From assembly GCF_900078315.1 (NCBI RefSeq), contig NZ_FKBS01000014.1, positions 959,141-1,023,140 on the forward strand: a stretch of 64,000 nucleotides of DNA, given 5' to 3'. A program made the position numbers and the translations under genes. The notes below the pieces were generated by a model. The model was given only the letters and a program-made list of their open reading frames with translations. It was not told the origin of the DNA and made no database searches. This DNA is from Bordetella ansorpii. GTDB lineage: Bacteria; Pseudomonadota; Gammaproteobacteria; Burkholderiales; Burkholderiaceae_B. Below, piece by piece: positions 35,201-43,004 of the stretch; position 1 is the first letter of the stretch; every line of letters starts with the position of its first letter.

Positions 35201-36292
35201 ATGACATATAAATTCCAGCTGGGCCTGCGCCCGCAATGGCTGCTGTCCGGCACGCCCGAAGACGGCGACCTGCCGCTGCAGGACGTGCTGGCGCTGCTGT
35301 CGGCCATCGACGCCACCGGCAACATCGCCGGCGCCTGCCGCGCCTGTGGGCTGTCGTACCGGCATGCCTGGGGCGTGCTGCGCCGCTTCGAGGGCATCTT
35401 CGGCACCCAACTGCTGATCACCCGGCGCCGCCAGGGCACCACGCTGTCCGAATTCGCGCAGCGCCTCCTGTGGGCCAACCGCCGCATCGAAGCCCGCCTG
35501 ATGCCCACGCTGGAAAGCATGGCGTCCGAACTGCAGGAGGAACTGCAGCGTCTGCTGCCGCAAAGCGTTCCGCACCTGCGCCTGCACGCCAGCCACGGCT
35601 TCGCCGTCGAGGCGCTGATGCAGCACATGGGCGGCCGCAGCCCCGGCCTGGAGCTGCGTTACCGCACGGCCATCGAGGCGCTGGCCTCGCTGGAGCGCCG
35701 CGAATGCGACCTGGCCGGTTTCCAGATTCCGTGCGGCGATTTCGAGGCCGCCATCATGGCCCGCTACGCCGCCTGGCTGCACCCCGACGACTACCTGCTG
35801 ATCCACCTGGCCACGCGCAGCACCGGCCTGTTCGTGCAGCCCGGCAACCCCAAGCACATCGACGGCATGGCCGACCTGGCGCGTCCCGACGTGCGCTTCG
35901 TCAACCGCCAGATCGGTTCCAGCACGCGCTACCTGGTCGGCGTGATGCTGGAGCGCGCAGGGGTCTCGATCAGCCAGGTGCAGGGCTACGAAACCAACGA
36001 GTTCACCCACATGGCGATCGCCGCGCACATTGCCAGCGGCATGGCGGACACCGGCGTCGGTGTGGAAACCGCGGCCTGGCGTTTCGGGCTGGATTTCATC
36101 CCGCTGGTGCGCGAGCGCTACTTCTTCGCCATCCGGAAATCGGCGCTGGATACCCCCGCCATGCAGGACCTGCTGGCCATCATGCGCAGCGCTGAATACG
36201 TGGGATACGTCGGTCAACTGATTGGCTATGACGCCACGGAAACCGGTCGCCTGCAGACCATACGAGAGGCTTTCCCATTGTCAAGGCAGTGA
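35201..36292 (+). CDS. ModE/LysR-type regulator with PBP-like sensor domain (FdsR-like)
   Basis: The 363-residue protein has an N-terminal winged helix of the ModE/LysR kind ([60 protein letters not shown]) at about residues 25-110, and a C-terminal periplasmic-binding-like sensor ([20 protein letters not shown] to [20 protein letters not shown]). Divergent position next to fdsG matches the fdsR regulator that controls formate dehydrogenase in Cupriavidus. Formate, molybdate or a cofactor precursor could be the ligand; sequence does not say. Copy B of the structured repeat lies 26 nt after its stop. Confidence 0.85.
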   Translation: MTYKFQLGLRPQWLLSGTPEDGDLPLQDVLALLSAIDATGNIAGACRACGLSYRHAWGVLRRFEGIFGTQLLITRRRQGTTLSEFAQRLLWANRRIEARLMPTLESMASELQEELQRLLPQSVPHLRLHASHGFAVEALMQHMGGRSPGLELRYRTAIEALASLERRECDLAGFQIPCGDFEAAIMARYAAWLHPDDYLLIHLATRSTGLFVQPGNPKHIDGMADLARPDVRFVNRQIGSSTRYLVGVMLERAGVSISQVQGYETNEFTHMAIAAHIASGMADTGVGVETAAWRFGLDFIPLVRERYFFAIRKSALDTPAMQDLLAIMRSAEYVGYVGQLIGYDATETGRLQTIREAFPLSRQ

Positions 36293-36317
36293 AGCTGGGA
36301 AACTTGAGACAGTGCCA

Positions 36318-36394
36318 GCCATGGACCATGACGGAGAGTTCGCGCCCGCAGCGCGAAAGCGCGAGGACGTGAATTCGCAGTTATGGTCCATGGC
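36318..36394 (+). repeat. structured repeat, copy B, in the moaA leader region
   Basis: This copy has 15-bp outer arms (36318-36332 and 36380-36394, one G-U pair) around a 47-nt core of the same length as copy A. The inner stem GAGTTC / GAATTC keeps pairing through changed bases compared with copy A, and the apical hairpin is GCGC-GAAA-GCGC, again a GNRA loop. It starts 26 nt after the regulator stop and ends 67 nt before the moaA ATG, so it is probably transcribed. Confidence 0.75.
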
Positions 36395-36461
36395 GTGCAA
36401 GAACTCAAATCCTCCCACCCCACGGAAAACATCCCAAGCGTCACCGCGCTATGATTTCCCC

Positions 36462-37586
36462 ATGACGAAAGTGATTCTCCTGGCCGATCGCCGTCCAAAA
36501 GACGGCATCACAGACCTTCCCGCCGGCCCCGTGCCCGTGCCGGGCCAGGACCTGCTCGACCGCCGGGCCAGGCCGCTGCGCGACCTGCGCATCTCGGTCA
36601 CCGACCGCTGCAATTTCCGCTGCACCTATTGCATGCCGCGCGAAGTGTTCGACGGCAACTACACCTTCATGCCGCATTCCGCGTTGCTCAGCTTCGAGGA
36701 GATCGCGCGGCTGGCCGGCGTGTTCGCCCGGCAGGGCACGGAGAAGATCCGCCTGACCGGCGGCGAGCCCCTGCTGCGCAAGAACATCGAAACGCTCGTC
36801 GGGCTGCTGGCCGAGCTGCGCACGCCCGCGGGCCGGCCGCTGGACCTGACCTTGACCACCAACGGCGTACTGCTGGCCCGCAAGGCGCGCGCGTTGAAAG
36901 AGGCGGGCCTGAATCGCGTCACCGTCAGCCTCGATGCGCTCGATCCCACGCTGTTCGCGCGCATGAGCGACAGCCAGTTCACGCCCGATGACGTGCTGCG
37001 CGGCATCGATGCCGCCGCCGACGCGGGGCTGTCGCCCGTGAAGATCAACATGGTGGTGCGGCGCGGCGTCAACGACGACCAGGTCGTGGCCATGGCGCGG
37101 CGCTTCCGCAATACGGGACACGTGCTGCGCTTCATCGAATACATGGACGTCGGCAGCACCAATGGCTGGAACCTGACCGAAGTGCTGCCCAGCGCCGAAG
37201 TGCTGGCGCGCATCGGCTCGGTCTGGCCGCTGGCGCCGCTGCAGACCGATCCCATGGGCCGCGTGGCCGAGCGCTGGCGCTACCTGGACGGCGGCGGCGA
37301 GATCGGCGTCATCTCCAGCGTGTCGCATGCCTTCTGCGAAGGCTGTACGCGGGCGCGCCTGTCGCCCGAGGGCAAGCTGTTCCTGTGCCTGTTCGCCACG
37401 CAGGGCCACGACCTGCGCGACCCGCTGCGGGGCGGCGCGTCCGACGACCAGTTGGCCACGCGCCTGGCGTCGATCTGGGGCGGGCGTGCCGACAACTATT
37501 CCGAACGGCGCGCGGGGCAGACCCCGGATTCCGATCCGGCGGGACCCGCGCCGCGCAAGGTCGAGATGAGCTACATCGGTGGCTGA
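36462..37586 (+). CDS. moaA: GTP 3',8-cyclase MoaA
   Basis: The 374-residue radical SAM enzyme starts molybdenum cofactor synthesis from GTP, together with MoaC. The SAM cluster is CNFRCTYC (Cys50, 54, 57), followed by [19 protein letters not shown] and TTNGVLL. The second [4Fe-4S] cluster that binds GTP uses [19 protein letters not shown]. The usual C-terminal GG is present (SYIGG). The frame is open from 36222, inside the previous gene, but the ATG at 36462 gives a family-like N-terminus. It overlaps mobA by 8 nt. Confidence 0.95.
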   Translation: MTKVILLADRRPKDGITDLPAGPVPVPGQDLLDRRARPLRDLRISVTDRCNFRCTYCMPREVFDGNYTFMPHSALLSFEEIARLAGVFARQGTEKIRLTGGEPLLRKNIETLVGLLAELRTPAGRPLDLTLTTNGVLLARKARALKEAGLNRVTVSLDALDPTLFARMSDSQFTPDDVLRGIDAAADAGLSPVKINMVVRRGVNDDQVVAMARRFRNTGHVLRFIEYMDVGSTNGWNLTEVLPSAEVLARIGSVWPLAPLQTDPMGRVAERWRYLDGGGEIGVISSVSHAFCEGCTRARLSPEGKLFLCLFATQGHDLRDPLRGGASDDQLATRLASIWGGRADNYSERRAGQTPDSDPAGPAPRKVEMSYIGG

Positions 37587-38193
37587 ACGCCCGTCGCCCG
37601 CGGCAGGCATCGGCGGCCTGATCCTGGCGGGCGGACGCGGGTCGCGGCTGGGCGAGGCCGACAAGGGCTGGGTGAAGCTGGCCGGCGTGCCGCTGGTGCG
37701 GCGCGTGGCGCTGCGTCTGGCGCCGCAGGTCGATGGCTTGCTGATCAGCGCCAACCGCAATCTCGAACGTTATGCGGCCATAGGGCGGGTGCTGCCCGAT
37801 GATGAGGGCTTGCCGGCCTGGTCGGGTCCGCTGGCGGGCATCGCGGCGGGCCTGGCGGGCTGGCCGGGGCAGTGGTTGGTCACGGCATCCTGCGACACGC
37901 CGTTCCTGCCCACCGACATGGCGTCACGCCTGGTGCAGGCGGCGCAAACGCACGGCGCACCCATCGCCGTGGCCTGCGCGCAAGGCCGCCGGCATTCGGT
38001 GTGCATGGCGGTCCGCACGGATCAGGCAGGCGGACTGCGTGATTATCTGCTGGCAGGGGATCGCAAGGTCGAGCTCTGGCAGCAGCGCGCGGGCATGATC
38101 GAAGTGGCCTTCGACGATGCCGCGCCGCAAGCTTTTTTGAATATCAATACGGCGGAAGAGCTGGCGCAAGCCGAACGTTACGCCGCAGGCTGA
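37579..38193 (+). CDS. mobA: molybdenum cofactor guanylyltransferase MobA
   Basis: The 204-residue protein has the nucleotidyltransferase start [20 protein letters not shown] (GTP and Mg binding), [11 protein letters not shown] and [13 protein letters not shown] (metal-binding Asp) with [10 protein letters not shown] near the end. MobA adds GMP to molybdopterin, giving the bis-MGD form used by FdsA, so it fits its neighbours. The start is a GTG at 37579 inside the end of moaA, which implies coupled translation. Confidence 0.93.
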   Translation: MAERPSPAAGIGGLILAGGRGSRLGEADKGWVKLAGVPLVRRVALRLAPQVDGLLISANRNLERYAAIGRVLPDDEGLPAWSGPLAGIAAGLAGWPGQWLVTASCDTPFLPTDMASRLVQAAQTHGAPIAVACAQGRRHSVCMAVRTDQAGGLRDYLLAGDRKVELWQQRAGMIEVAFDDAAPQAFLNINTAEELAQAERYAAG

Positions 38194-38224
38194 CAGCAGT
38201 TGCTGCAGCCGAGCGGCGCAGGCC

Positions 38225-39433
38225 CTAGGCCAGCCAGTGCCGCAGGTCGTAATACGGCACCTGCGCGCCGTCCTGAACCAACACGTCGGCCGGCAGGCGG
38301 GCCAGCCCGGTCGCCCACGGCAACGAACTGACGACGCCCGATCCCTGATGCCCGTAAGGCGTCAGTTCCATGCCGCCATCCGGCAGCGCATGCGCCTGCA
38401 CCCGCACGAATTCCTCGCGGCTGTCCTGGCGCGGCCGTTCGGTGCGCAGCGCGGCGCGTGACAACTGCGGATAGATCTCGGTGCGGCCCTGCATGCGGCG
38501 CAGCATCGGCGACACCAGCACGGCGAACACCGCGTAGGCCGACACGGGATTGCCCGGCAGGCACACCAGCGGCGTGCCGTCGATGCGGGCCAGCGCCACC
38601 GGCTTGCCCGGCTTCATGCGTACCTTCCACAGCGTCAGTTCGCCGCCCAGGGATTCGATGGCGGGCTTGACCAGGTCTTTCTCGCCCACCGACACGCCGC
38701 CCACGCTCAACACCAGGTCGCAGTCGTCCACCAGCGTCTGCAATGCGGCCTGCAGGTCGGCTTCTTCATCGCGGGCGTGCAGCGCGTGCGTCAGCTCGGC
38801 GCCGATGCCGCGCACCAGCGCGCCCAGCATGCTGGCGTTCGAGTTGTAGATCTGCTGGGTGGCGCGCGCGGCGCCCGGCGGCACCAGCTCGTCGCCGGTG
38901 GTCAGCACGCCCACGCGCAACTTCGCGTAGACCGGAACGTCCGCCAGCCCCTGCGAGGCCAGCAGCGCCACGTGCGCGGCCTGCAGCACGGTGCCCGCGG
39001 CCAGCAGCGGCCGGCCGGCGCGGGTGTCCTCGCCACGTCGGCGGATATGCTGGCCGAGGGCGCGGGGCGTTTCGGTGATCTCGACGTGGCCGTCGGCCTC
39101 GCGCGTGTCTTCCTGGATGATCACCGTGTCGGCGCCTTCCGGGATCAGGCTGCCGGTGAACAGGCGCGCGGCCTGGCCAGGCGCCAGCGGCTGCGGCATG
39201 TCGCCCGCGTAGACGCGCTGCTGGATGGGCAGGCGCACGCCCGGCCGGTAATCGGCGTGGCGGATGGCGTAGCCGTCCATGGCGCTGTTGTCCGCGGGCG
39301 GCAGATCGAGCGTGGCGTCCAGAGAGACGGCCAGCACGCGGCCCGGCGCGTCGGCCAGCGAGACGGTTTCGGTGCGGGTGGGGGCGGGCGCGGCGTCGGC
39401 CAGCTGGGCCTGGGCCTGATCGAATTCGAGCAT
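38225..39433 (-). CDS. moeA: molybdopterin molybdenumtransferase MoeA
   Basis: The 402-residue enzyme inserts molybdate into adenylated molybdopterin. DNSAMDGYAIRHADYRPGVR, ARLFTGSLIPEGADTVIIQE, VGVLTTGDELV, IYNSNASMLGALVRGIGAEL and SVGGVSVGEKDLVKPAIESL followed by LPGNPVSAYAVFAVLVSPML cover the full MoeA domain set. The ATG at 39433 starts the family; the open frame extending to 39700 is unsupported. It ends 31 nt from the convergent mobA stop, with a small hairpin in between. It is the last gene of the moaD-moaE-moaB-moeA cluster. Confidence 0.95.
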   Translation of the reverse strand: MLEFDQAQAQLADAAPAPTRTETVSLADAPGRVLAVSLDATLDLPPADNSAMDGYAIRHADYRPGVRLPIQQRVYAGDMPQPLAPGQAARLFTGSLIPEGADTVIIQEDTREADGHVEITETPRALGQHIRRRGEDTRAGRPLLAAGTVLQAAHVALLASQGLADVPVYAKLRVGVLTTGDELVPPGAARATQQIYNSNASMLGALVRGIGAELTHALHARDEEADLQAALQTLVDDCDLVLSVGGVSVGEKDLVKPAIESLGGELTLWKVRMKPGKPVALARIDGTPLVCLPGNPVSAYAVFAVLVSPMLRRMQGRTEIYPQLSRAALRTERPRQDSREEFVRVQAHALPDGGMELTPYGHQGSGVVSSLPWATGLARLPADVLVQDGAQVPYYDLRHWLA

Positions 39434-39503
39434 GGATGGAGAAACCTGGGGATGCCTGGTTGTACGAAGAGCGCGCGTGTGCGCCAGCCGGATGCGGCCC
39501 GGC

Positions 39504-40019
39504 TCAGGCCGGGTCGGCGCGGCGATGCAGGTGGGTGGCGAAGTTGCAGGGCTTGTAGCTGCTGTCCAGTTGCTCGCGGATGATGTGCGTCCAGGCCAGG
39601 GCGACGGCGTCGTTCGAGCCAGGCATGCAGAAGATGACCGTATCGTTGGCGTAGCCCGCCAGCGCCCGCGACTGGATCGTCGAACTGCCCACCTCGGCAT
39701 ACGACAGTTGGCGGAACAGTTCGCCGAAGCCCGCGATTTCGCGGTCGAACAGCGGCGCCACCGCTTCGGGCACCGAGTTCTTGTGCGAGAAGCCCGTGCC
39801 GCCCGAGGTCAGGATGACCTGCACCGTGGGGTCGGCGATCCAGTCGCTGATCACGCGGCGGATCTGGTACAGGTTCTCGGGCACGATGTCGCGCCGGACG
39901 CAGACATGGCCGGCCTGCGCCAGGCTCTGCGCCAGCAGGTTGCCCGAGGTGTCGTCGCCCGCCGTACGCTTGTCGCTGACCGTCAGCACGGCGCAGCCCA
40001 GCGAGATGAGGTCTGTCAT
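39504..40019 (-). CDS. moaB: molybdenum cofactor biosynthesis protein MoaB
   Basis: The 171-residue protein belongs to the MogA/MoaB family: AVLTVSDKRTAGDDTSGNLL, VILTSGGTGFSHKNSVPEAV, EIAGFGELFRQLSYAEVGSS and CMPGSNDAVALAWTHIIREQ. The TSGGTG motif and following loop bind molybdopterin for adenylation, the step before MoeA. Its ATG overlaps the moaE stop (ATGA at 40016-40019) and AAGGAAC lies upstream. The frame runs open to 40328 but that part is moaE shadow. Confidence 0.94.
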   Translation of the reverse strand: MTDLISLGCAVLTVSDKRTAGDDTSGNLLAQSLAQAGHVCVRRDIVPENLYQIRRVISDWIADPTVQVILTSGGTGFSHKNSVPEAVAPLFDREIAGFGELFRQLSYAEVGSSTIQSRALAGYANDTVIFCMPGSNDAVALAWTHIIREQLDSSYKPCNFATHLHRRADPA

Positions 40020-40495
40020 GGTTGTTCCTTGGGGGAGCCGCCGGCATCCCAGGCCTGGGTCCGGTCGTCGTCTGCCTGGCGTTGCTCGACCCAGAACCGT
40101 TCGCCGGAAGCGAGGGTCTCGCGTTTCCAGAAGGGGGCGCGCGTCTTCAGCGCATCGATGATGTACTCGCAGCCGCGGAAGGCATCGCCGCGATGGGCGC
40201 TGGCGGTGGCGACGAACACGATCTGGGCTTCGCGGGACAGCGCGCCGACGCGATGCACGATGACCGTGCCGGCCAGGTTCCAGCGCTGGCGCGCGGTGGC
40301 GGCGATGGTGTCCAGCTCGCGCTCGCACATGCCCGGATAGTGCTCCAGGTACAGCGTGTCGGTGGGCCTGTCGGGCGAGAAGTCGCGCACGTAGCCCGTG
40401 AATGTGACCAGCGCGCCGGCCTGGGCGCCCGTGCGGGCGCGCAGTTCGGCCGTCAGGGCGGCGGCGTCGAAATCGGCTTCCTGCACCTGGATCAT
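40016..40495 (-). CDS. moaE: molybdopterin synthase catalytic subunit MoaE
   Basis: The 159-residue protein starts IQVQEADFDAAALTAELRAR; GALVTFTGYVRDF, YLEHYPGMCERELDTIAATA, VHRVGALSREAQIVFVATAS and CEYIIDALKTRAPFWKRET contain the family signature and the active-site Lys residues. With MoaD it adds two sulfurs to precursor Z. It lies 4 nt after moaD and overlaps moaB. Confidence 0.95.
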   Translation of the reverse strand: MIQVQEADFDAAALTAELRARTGAQAGALVTFTGYVRDFSPDRPTDTLYLEHYPGMCERELDTIAATARQRWNLAGTVIVHRVGALSREAQIVFVATASAHRGDAFRGCEYIIDALKTRAPFWKRETLASGERFWVEQRQADDDRTQAWDAGGSPKEQP

Positions 40496-40499
40496 GGCG

Positions 40500-40751
40500 T
40501 CAGCCTCCGGTGACCGGCTCGAAGATGGCCACCTCGTCGCCCGGTTGCACCGGCACGGTGCTCTTGGCGTGTTCCTGGTTGATGGCCAGCCGCAGGCGCG
40601 GGGAGGGCCCTAGTTGGGGATAGCGCTGCTGCAGCTCGGCCAGCAATTGCGCGCCCGTGGTGGCGCCGGAAATCGGCCAGCTTTCCGAGCGCTTGCCGAT
40701 CAGTTCCGCCACGCGGGCGAAGTAGAGCAGATTAACCGTTGCGCCATTCAC
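40500..40751 (-). CDS. moaD: molybdopterin synthase sulfur carrier subunit MoaD
   Basis: The 83-residue ubiquitin-like protein ends in the required Gly-Gly (IFEPVTGG), which is thiocarboxylated. [20 protein letters not shown] and [20 protein letters not shown] are typical. The only in-frame start near the family N-terminus is a GTG at 40751, which lies within the 3' end of the moaC fragment (20-nt overlap). That overlap shows the ancestral order moaC-moaD-moaE-moaB-moeA before the island entered. Confidence 0.92.
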   Translation of the reverse strand: MNGATVNLLYFARVAELIGKRSESWPISGATTGAQLLAELQQRYPQLGPSPRLRLAINQEHAKSTVPVQPGDEVAIFEPVTGG

Positions 40752-40888
40752 CGCTTTTTCCTCCGGCCTTGTATTCCAGGCGTATCTGTTCGATGACGAT
40801 GCCCTTGTCGGCGGCCTTGCACATGTCGTAGATGGTGAGCGCGGCCACGCTGCACGCGGTCATGGCTTCCATCTCGACGCCGGTCTTG
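40732..40888 (-). pseudogene. 3' fragment of moaC left outside the island
   Basis: About 51 codons of the moaC 3' end remain here ([20 protein letters not shown], then [20 protein letters not shown], end GEWRNG). The stop overlaps the moaD start, so this is the original chromosomal end of the gene. Upstream of 40888 the frame continues to 41022 into island sequence and forms a chimeric ORF with no MoaC character. The functional copy is at 47258-47755. Confidence 0.9.
40737..40888. repeat. 152-bp direct repeat, left attachment site (attL)
   Basis: Bases 40737-40888 are identical to 47275-47426 and lie in the same orientation. They cover the last third of the moaC coding sequence. Together with the integrase next to the right copy they mark the borders of an integrated element. 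The exact crossover point inside the repeat cannot be seen. Confidence 0.92.
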
Positions 40889-40952
40889 GCAGGTAACAGG
40901 GCTGCTGCTGCAAACAGATTCAAGCCGAAATTCAAGGGACTGCCCAACGCAG

Positions 40953-40970
40953 TTGGACAAAAATTGGACA
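40953..40970 (+). repeat. paired TTGGACA motifs near attL
   Basis: TTGGACA occurs at 40953-40959 and again at 40964-40970, an 11-bp period. The same pair with the same period and orientation lies near the right end (47139-47156). Such phased short repeats just inside both ends are what integrase arm-type or excisionase sites look like. Confidence 0.45.
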
Positions 40971-41141
40971 GGGTGGGAACCCTGCGGGTGCGTATCTTAT
41001 TCGGATGGTTCAGTGCCTGCAACGTGACAGCGGAGTGGGATCAAGCGCGGGAACATAGGGCGTAAGTCCCCACTAACCGAAGCAGGTGCTGTTGCATTTT
41101 ACCTTGGGGCAGAGAGGCTTCGGCACTCAACTCAGAGGGCT

Positions 41142-41282
41142 TTAGACGAACTTGGGCCTGTTGTCCCAAGCTGCGTCGTTGCTGCGGCGTCGGGACGCCA
41201 TCAGGCTGTGCAAGTAAGCCTCCACCGCATTGACAAGCTCCAGTGCAATGACAAGCGCAAGCCTGAGAAAAACTTCTTTCAT
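41142..41282 (-). CDS. 46-residue predicted membrane peptide of the island
   Basis: The frame encodes MKEVFLRLALVIALELVNAV followed by EAYLHSLMASRRRSNDAAWD and NRPKFV. Residues 4-20 are hydrophobic, and the C-terminal half is basic then polar. AAGGAG sits 7 nt before the ATG, the strongest ribosome site in the island. The gene follows the HTH regulator on the same strand (94-nt gap) and that gap folds into a nested hairpin that includes the ribosome site. No family is recognised. A small membrane-active protein, including a type I toxin, is possible; this is inference from size, hydrophobicity and leader structure. Confidence 0.6.
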   Translation of the reverse strand: MKEVFLRLALVIALELVNAVEAYLHSLMASRRRSNDAAWDNRPKFV

Positions 41283-41289
41283 GGTATCT

Positions 41290-41340
41290 CCTTGGTAGTG
41301 AAAGCCGCTGGTGGCTTTCCTCGAACTTCTTGTACCAAGG
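41290..41340 (-). promoter_or_regulatory. nested hairpin covering the ribosome site of the 46-codon gene
   Basis: Two nested perfect inverted repeats lie upstream of the small ORF: outer arms CCTTGGTA (41290-41297) and TACCAAGG (41333-41340), and inner arms GAAAGCC (41300-41306) and GGCTTTC (41313-41319). On the transcript the 3' outer arm contains the AAGG of the ribosome site, so folding would hide it. This would make translation conditional, or it could act as a terminator after the HTH gene, although no U-run follows. Confidence 0.55.
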
Positions 41341-41376
41341 AGGGCGCTTGAAATTGAGTCAGAGGATGGGGCTGGG

Positions 41377-41799
41377 CTACCGCTGCTTCACCTGCAAATC
41401 GAGCAAGCACATTTCGATGATCTCTTGGATGAGTTGCTGTCTGGCCTCAGGGAGAGATCGGACGGCCTCGATCATTTGCAGCTCTGCCGAGGTAGGCATG
41501 ACCGGCTCGGCCAATCGAACAGGTGCCGTTGCAGCGGGAAGAAGGTAAGCCGTTCCGTATAGCAACCATGTGGGCGACACATCCAGCCATACGGCCAATG
41601 TCTTGAGTTTTTCCGCAGTGGGTCGGCTCTTGCCTGTTAGCCACTTATGGGCTGCTTGCGTGGAGATGGCCGATTCCGGGTGACGCAGGCTGAACTGGAC
41701 GGCCAGATCGGCAGCCGATTCGATCTTCTTCGGGCTGCGCTTCAGTGCCTGCCTCAATCGGGCGGCAAAGGCCTGTTTGTCGTCGTCCACTTTTTGCAT
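41377..41799 (-). CDS. HTH (XRE-like) repressor of the island
   Basis: The 140-residue protein has an N-terminal helix-turn-helix: FAARLRQALKRSPKKIESAA, DLAVQFSLRHPESAISTQAA and HKWLTGKSRPTAEKLKTLAV, with LDVSPTWLLYG closing the domain at about residue 82, as in phage CI-like and XRE regulators. The C-terminal part (MPTSAELQMIEAVRSLPEAR, then QQLIQEIIEMCLL) is a probable dimerisation helix. It has no peptidase domain. It is divergent from the membrane-protein gene at 41907 with a palindrome between them, the layout of a lysogeny-type switch. Confidence 0.8.
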   Translation of the reverse strand: MQKVDDDKQAFAARLRQALKRSPKKIESAADLAVQFSLRHPESAISTQAAHKWLTGKSRPTAEKLKTLAVWLDVSPTWLLYGTAYLLPAATAPVRLAEPVMPTSAELQMIEAVRSLPEARQQLIQEIIEMCLLDLQVKQR

Positions 41800-41841
41800 G
41801 GACGAAGTGTGAGAGAGCAGACTGTGTGTAAGAAAACTGTT

Positions 41842-41859
41842 GGTTGATTGAAATCAACC
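41842..41859. promoter_or_regulatory. operator-like palindrome between repressor and membrane-protein genes
   Basis: GGTTGATT (41842-41849) and AATCAACC (41852-41859) are perfect 8-bp arms around a 2-bp centre. The site is 43 bp upstream of the repressor ATG and 48 bp upstream of the ATG at 41907, so a bound repressor dimer could control both directions. Confidence 0.6.
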
Positions 41860-41906
41860 GCAGGTTTAATCTCACGCTCTGATCCCGACACGTAGCCATC
41901 AGTAAC

Positions 41907-42479
41907 ATGAACAATCCCCGTTCAGAACAGACGACAGCAAACACCTCTTCGTCTTCAAAACCTGGTGCCCCCAAGAATCCCGCGCTTGCTTGCATCCTGA
42001 GCCTTGTTTGCGTAGGCGCTGGTCAACTCTATGTCGACAACCCAGGAAAGGCGGTGACTCTGTTTGGTGCTGCAGTTGTGTGCGGAGTGCTGTTTGGCCC
42101 AGCAGGTTTTGTCCTCATCCTGCCTCTTGCCGGATATGCAGCATACGACGCCTATCAACTGGCGACGCATTACAACGAAATGCTGATTGCGGCTGAAAGT
42201 AAGGCGCGGGAACAGACACTTGCTCAACAAAAATACGAAGCTGCAACTGTGTCTGTCGAAGATTTCGTAGAGCGAATTGATAAAGCCTATTTGCTCGCAA
42301 AAAATGAATTGCTCGATCAGAATGAATTTTTGCAGCGGAAGGCGCAGATCATAGATGTTTTAGAAGTCAAATCTCCGCGTGAAGGCGTTGACGATTTCTT
42401 GACTGCCCTGGTTCCGTTGATGAAGTCTAAGGCTTTGACTTCTGAAGAAATTGTGAAAATAAAAAAATTGTTGATTTGA
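41907..42479 (+). CDS. TM2-like membrane protein with C-terminal SHOCT-like segment
   Basis: The 190-residue protein has a polar Ser/Thr-rich start, then NPALACILSLVCVGAGQLYV and a second hydrophobic segment (AVTLFGAAVVCGVLFGPAGF) ending in YAAYDAYQLATHY. GAGQLYV and YDAYQLA are the two signature points of TM2-type hairpin membrane domains (about residues 24-87). A charged helix follows, then AYLLAKNELLDQNEFLQRKA, close to the short C-terminal SHOCT helix pair. Base composition is much more AT-rich than chromosomal genes around. Function unknown. It is probably cotranscribed with the next gene (39-nt gap). Confidence 0.7.
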   Translation: MNNPRSEQTTANTSSSSKPGAPKNPALACILSLVCVGAGQLYVDNPGKAVTLFGAAVVCGVLFGPAGFVLILPLAGYAAYDAYQLATHYNEMLIAAESKAREQTLAQQKYEAATVSVEDFVERIDKAYLLAKNELLDQNEFLQRKAQIIDVLEVKSPREGVDDFLTALVPLMKSKALTSEEIVKIKKLLI

Positions 42480-42518
42480 TTTTATGGGTTATAAAATTTT
42501 GTGAAGGAATGATTTTCA

Positions 42519-43004
42519 ATGAAATTGATTTCACCCATGATTAAAGATATTTTCCGAACAAAATCAATTCAAATCGGAGCGTTTGCAGCTTTTTTTTACT
42601 ATGCTGCTGTCGTTGTCTGGACGTATTTGGATGAGGTGGCTCGTATTGACTCTGCTGCTTCGAATAGGTTTGGAGCAAGGCTGAGTTCGCAGCTTAGCTT
42701 TGCTGAGGTAATGGATAGCTCTGGGTTTCCGTATTTTTCTGTGATTTTATTGTCATTGGTTTTTATTTTTTTGCCAGTAATTTTTATTGTTTATTTGGTT
42801 GGAAAGAATATACGTGATGAAAGCCATGTTGGATGGAGGCGACTTGCGGTGGTGGCCTCGCTTCTCATCGTGATGTGGCGAATTTTTGTCTCAAGAAGCG
42901 GGTTTCCTCAGGGAGCCATTGAGGTTGTGCTGTCAGCTCTACTTGGGTTGGTCCTCATTGCAGCAGCACGCTGGGTCTCCTTAGGATTTATGGATAAGCG
43001 GTAG
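42519..43004 (+). CDS. hypothetical four-span membrane protein of the island
   Basis: The 161-residue protein has hydrophobic segments near residues 17-37, 68-92, 105-122 and 130-150 (for example FPYFSVILLSLVFIFLPVIF and GAIEVVLSALLGLVLIAAAR). A polar loop between the first two spans (ARIDSAASNRFGARLSSQLS) is the only sizeable soluble part. AAGGA lies 10 nt before the ATG. The gene is markedly AT-rich and follows the TM2-like gene. I recognise no family. In a phage-related island a superinfection-exclusion or anti-phage membrane protein is a reasonable guess, nothing more. Confidence 0.6.
   Translation: MKLISPMIKDIFRTKSIQIGAFAAFFYYAAVVVWTYLDEVARIDSAASNRFGARLSSQLSFAEVMDSSGFPYFSVILLSLVFIFLPVIFIVYLVGKNIRDESHVGWRRLAVVASLLIVMWRIFVSRSGFPQGAIEVVLSALLGLVLIAAARWVSLGFMDKR

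Noticed and set aside
40732..41022. 96-codon ORF resembling MoaC
   Set aside because: Only its C-terminal half is MoaC; the N-terminal part is read from island DNA. It is a fusion made by integration and lacks the MoaC N-terminus.
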